Notes under the pieces: generated by a model
The model's input: the letters and a program-made list of their open reading frames with translations, nothing else
Databases searched by the model: none
What the model was told of the DNA's origin: nothing
Translations under genes and position numbers: made by a program
Shown: positions 12,345-13,323 of the stretch, piece after piece
Layout of the letters: every line of letters starts with the position of its first letter
How positions within the stretch are numbered: the stretch's first letter is position 1
Assembly: GCA_046719185.1 (NCBI GenBank)
Contig: JBDNDK010000053.1
Location: 1-13,323 of the forward strand
From: JBDNDK01 sp046719185
GTDB taxonomy: Bacteria; Armatimonadota; UBA5829
DNA: 13,323 bases
Reading direction: 5' to 3'

Positions 12345-12789
12345 TCTTCACTTTCACAACCACTTTTCTAACATCATCTGGTGAATCTATAGCAACACCG
12401 GGCATATGCACATCTTGAGGTGCAAATATCACAAAGACACCCTCATCAGCAGTGACAAAATCACCATCAGCCTTGCAGAAGAAAATATCTTTTTCTGGGT
12501 TATATTCATCTTGAGATTTAATCTTCTCAATATCCACCCATCCCATCAGCTCTTTGCCTTTGGCAATATACTGCACATCCACATATTCCTTGTGTGCTTC
12601 CCATTTTTTATCTTCAATCTTTTTGGTTTGATAGTCTTGAACAATAGCAAAAAGCTTATCACCCTCTATTTCATATTTACCGGCTTCCATCTCATCAAAG
12701 TTTGTTTGAGCAAGATATCTCAAAGCTTTTTGAATCATAGGACTAAGCCCTTCATACAATTCATGGTTTCTAATATGGTCAATAATCAA
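12334..12789 (-). CDS. YhcH/YjgK/YiaL family protein (DUF386, cupin-like)
   Basis: This roughly 151-residue protein belongs to the YhcH/YjgK/YiaL family (also called EbgC-like, beta-galactosidase subunit beta), small cupin-fold proteins linked to sialic acid or other sugar metabolism. Motifs are KKWEAHKEYVDVQYIAKGKE (Glu64, His66), LMGWVD, EKDIFFCKADGDF and VIFAPQDVHMPGVA (His128). These include the likely metal-binding Glu and His residues. I place the start at TTG 12789, 8 nt after GAGG, giving MIIDHI as in relatives; GTG 12798 is the alternative. It converges on the OGG1-type gene with an 11-nt overlap. No sugar catabolic genes are near it in the window, so the substrate is unknown. Confidence 0.88.
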   Translation of the reverse strand: MIIDHIRNHELYEGLSPMIQKALRYLAQTNFDEMEAGKYEIEGDKLFAIVQDYQTKKIEDKKWEAHKEYVDVQYIAKGKELMGWVDIEKIKSQDEYNPEKDIFFCKADGDFVTADEGVFVIFAPQDVHMPGVAIDSPDDVRKVVVKVKINY

Positions 12790-12883
12790 AATAATCACCT
12801 CATAATAATTGCTTTATATACTTTAGCATATAAAATGTGATTGAGACAAAGTGTTTTGATTAGATACAATAAAATATAATTGT

Positions 12884-12911
12884 GGTGTTTGCGGGAACTT
12901 GCTTGCGAAAC
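12884..12911 (-). repeat. Dispersed palindromic repeat, copy 3 (diverged, inverted)
   Basis: On the minus strand GTTTCGCAAGCAAGTTCC then CGCAAACACC aligns with copies 1 and 2 (GTTTCG, CAAGTTCC and AAACACC conserved) with one inserted base and a few substitutions. It lies about 95 bp upstream of the YhcH-family start. Confidence 0.6.
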
Positions 12912-12993
12912 ATGCTTGCTAATGTATAGTTAAATTGCATACTGCAATCCATCATCATTTATCTATGAAAACTATTGCCGCCATTGATGGCGT

Positions 12994-13041
12994 CAACAGA
13001 CGGAAAGCTAAGTTTATCATTCCACCAACAGCCGGAAAGCT
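12994..13041 (+). repeat. Tandem pair of a 16-mer, 32-bp period
   Basis: CAACAGACGGAAAGCT (12994-13009) recurs as CAACAGCCGGAAAGCT (13026-13041) with one change. Both are followed by AA and TT-rich sequence. Only two units are seen. Confidence 0.6.
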
Positions 13042-13073
13042 TAATTCCAAACATCAAAATCAAAATTTAATCT

Positions 13074-13308
13074 CATGATATATATAATATATAATAATAT
13101 ATATATTAAGATATAAGATATAGATAGATATATGATATAGATAGATAATGATAGATAGATATAAGATATAAGATATAAGATATATCATATCAATATCAAT
13201 ATCATTATCAAAAATAAAGATATAGATAGATATATCTATCATATCTATCATGATATTAAGATAAAGATATAAGATATAGATAGATATAGATAGATAGATA
13301 TAGATAGA
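13074..13308. repeat. Low-complexity GATA/ATAG tandem tract
   Basis: About 235 bp are built almost wholly of GATA, ATAG, AGATATA and AAGATAT units in irregular order, for example runs of GATAGATA and three copies of AGATATA. It includes the perfect palindrome GATAGATATATCTATC and a middle part in inverted orientation (TATCAATATCATTATC). The tract ends abruptly at GGCGATCGC. This resembles a microsatellite and is unusual for bacteria. Confidence 0.85.
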
Positions 13309-13323
13309 TGGCGATCGCTCACC

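Larger units (their letters stand above)
12790..13323. other. Gene-free right end of the window, repeats only
   Basis: This 534-bp stretch contains copy 3 of the dispersed palindrome, a 14-nt palindrome CGCCATTGATGGCG (12979-12992), a tandem 16-mer pair (12994-13041) and a long GATA/ATAG low-complexity tract. The reading frames inside the tract are only repeat translations. Confidence 0.75.

Noticed and set aside
12790..12798. GTG 12798 as start of the YhcH-family gene
   Set aside because: TTG 12789 sits 8 nt after GAGG and gives the usual MIIDHI-like N-terminus; GTG would overlap the ribosome binding site. It remains a possible alternative.
12961..13045. Possible CRISPR array (16-mer repeat with 32-bp period)
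   Set aside because: Only two short units without further spacing regularity and no cas genes in the window.
13060..13251. 63-residue minus-strand reading frame rich in Ile, Tyr and Asp
   Set aside because: It is a translation of the GATA/ATAG low-complexity tract, with no ribosome binding site or family signature.
13311..13318. GCGATCGC, the cyanobacterial HIP1 octamer
   Set aside because: A single 8-mer copy in 13 kb is no evidence for a cyanobacterium; the rest of the window lacks it.

Overview
The window is about 13.3 kb of AT-rich bacterial DNA (arginine mostly AGA/AGG, several TTG starts) with a housekeeping-type gene content. Operon organisation, a PyrR-controlled leader and Gram-positive-like gene families point to a low-GC Firmicutes-, Actinobacteria- or Chloroflexi-type lineage. 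The abundance of dispersed palindromic repeats would also fit an environmental genome. No gene here fixes the phylum, so I leave it open.

Region 1 (1-5710, minus strand): a de novo pyrimidine operon, read right to left as pyrR, pyrB, pyrC, pyrE, carA, a small membrane gene, and carB (cut by the left edge). Genes overlap or lie 3-23 nt apart. The operon has a consensus promoter (TTGACA, 17 nt, TATAAT) and a leader with a PyrR-binding hairpin, an antiterminator pairing and an 11-bp terminator, which is PyrR/UMP attenuation. The insert between carA and carB is two transmembrane helices followed by a full-length ribosomal protein L7/L12 C-terminal domain. It is the most unusual protein in the window. 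pyrK, pyrD and pyrF are not seen and may lie beyond the left edge.

Region 2 (5710-8778, plus strand): a divergent pterin/folate cluster: pterin-4a-carbinolamine dehydratase, a pteridine-reductase/FolM-like SDR, folB, folK and folE. The last three genes plus the SDR are tightly coupled. The SDR carries an apparent single-base deletion just before its conserved C-terminal tail. Together these genes convert GTP to hydroxymethyl-dihydropterin pyrophosphate and may also make or recycle a reduced pterin cofactor. folP and folC are not in the window.

Region 3 (8779-10322): REP/MITE-like repeats flank a stand-alone HNH endonuclease gene on the minus strand. About 140 nt directly upstream of that gene form a structured RNA ending in a strong intrinsic terminator only 16 nt before the start codon. 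This is a candidate attenuator, riboswitch or small RNA of a class I do not recognise.

Region 4 (10323-12344, plus strand): a GT2 polyprenyl-phosphate-type glycosyltransferase, a DUF2304 membrane protein and an OGG1-type 8-oxoguanine DNA glycosylase. They are followed by a convergent YhcH/YjgK/YiaL-family gene whose stop overlaps the glycosylase end. The last 500 bp hold only repeats: a third copy of a dispersed palindrome, a tandem 16-mer pair and a long GATA/ATAG low-complexity tract.
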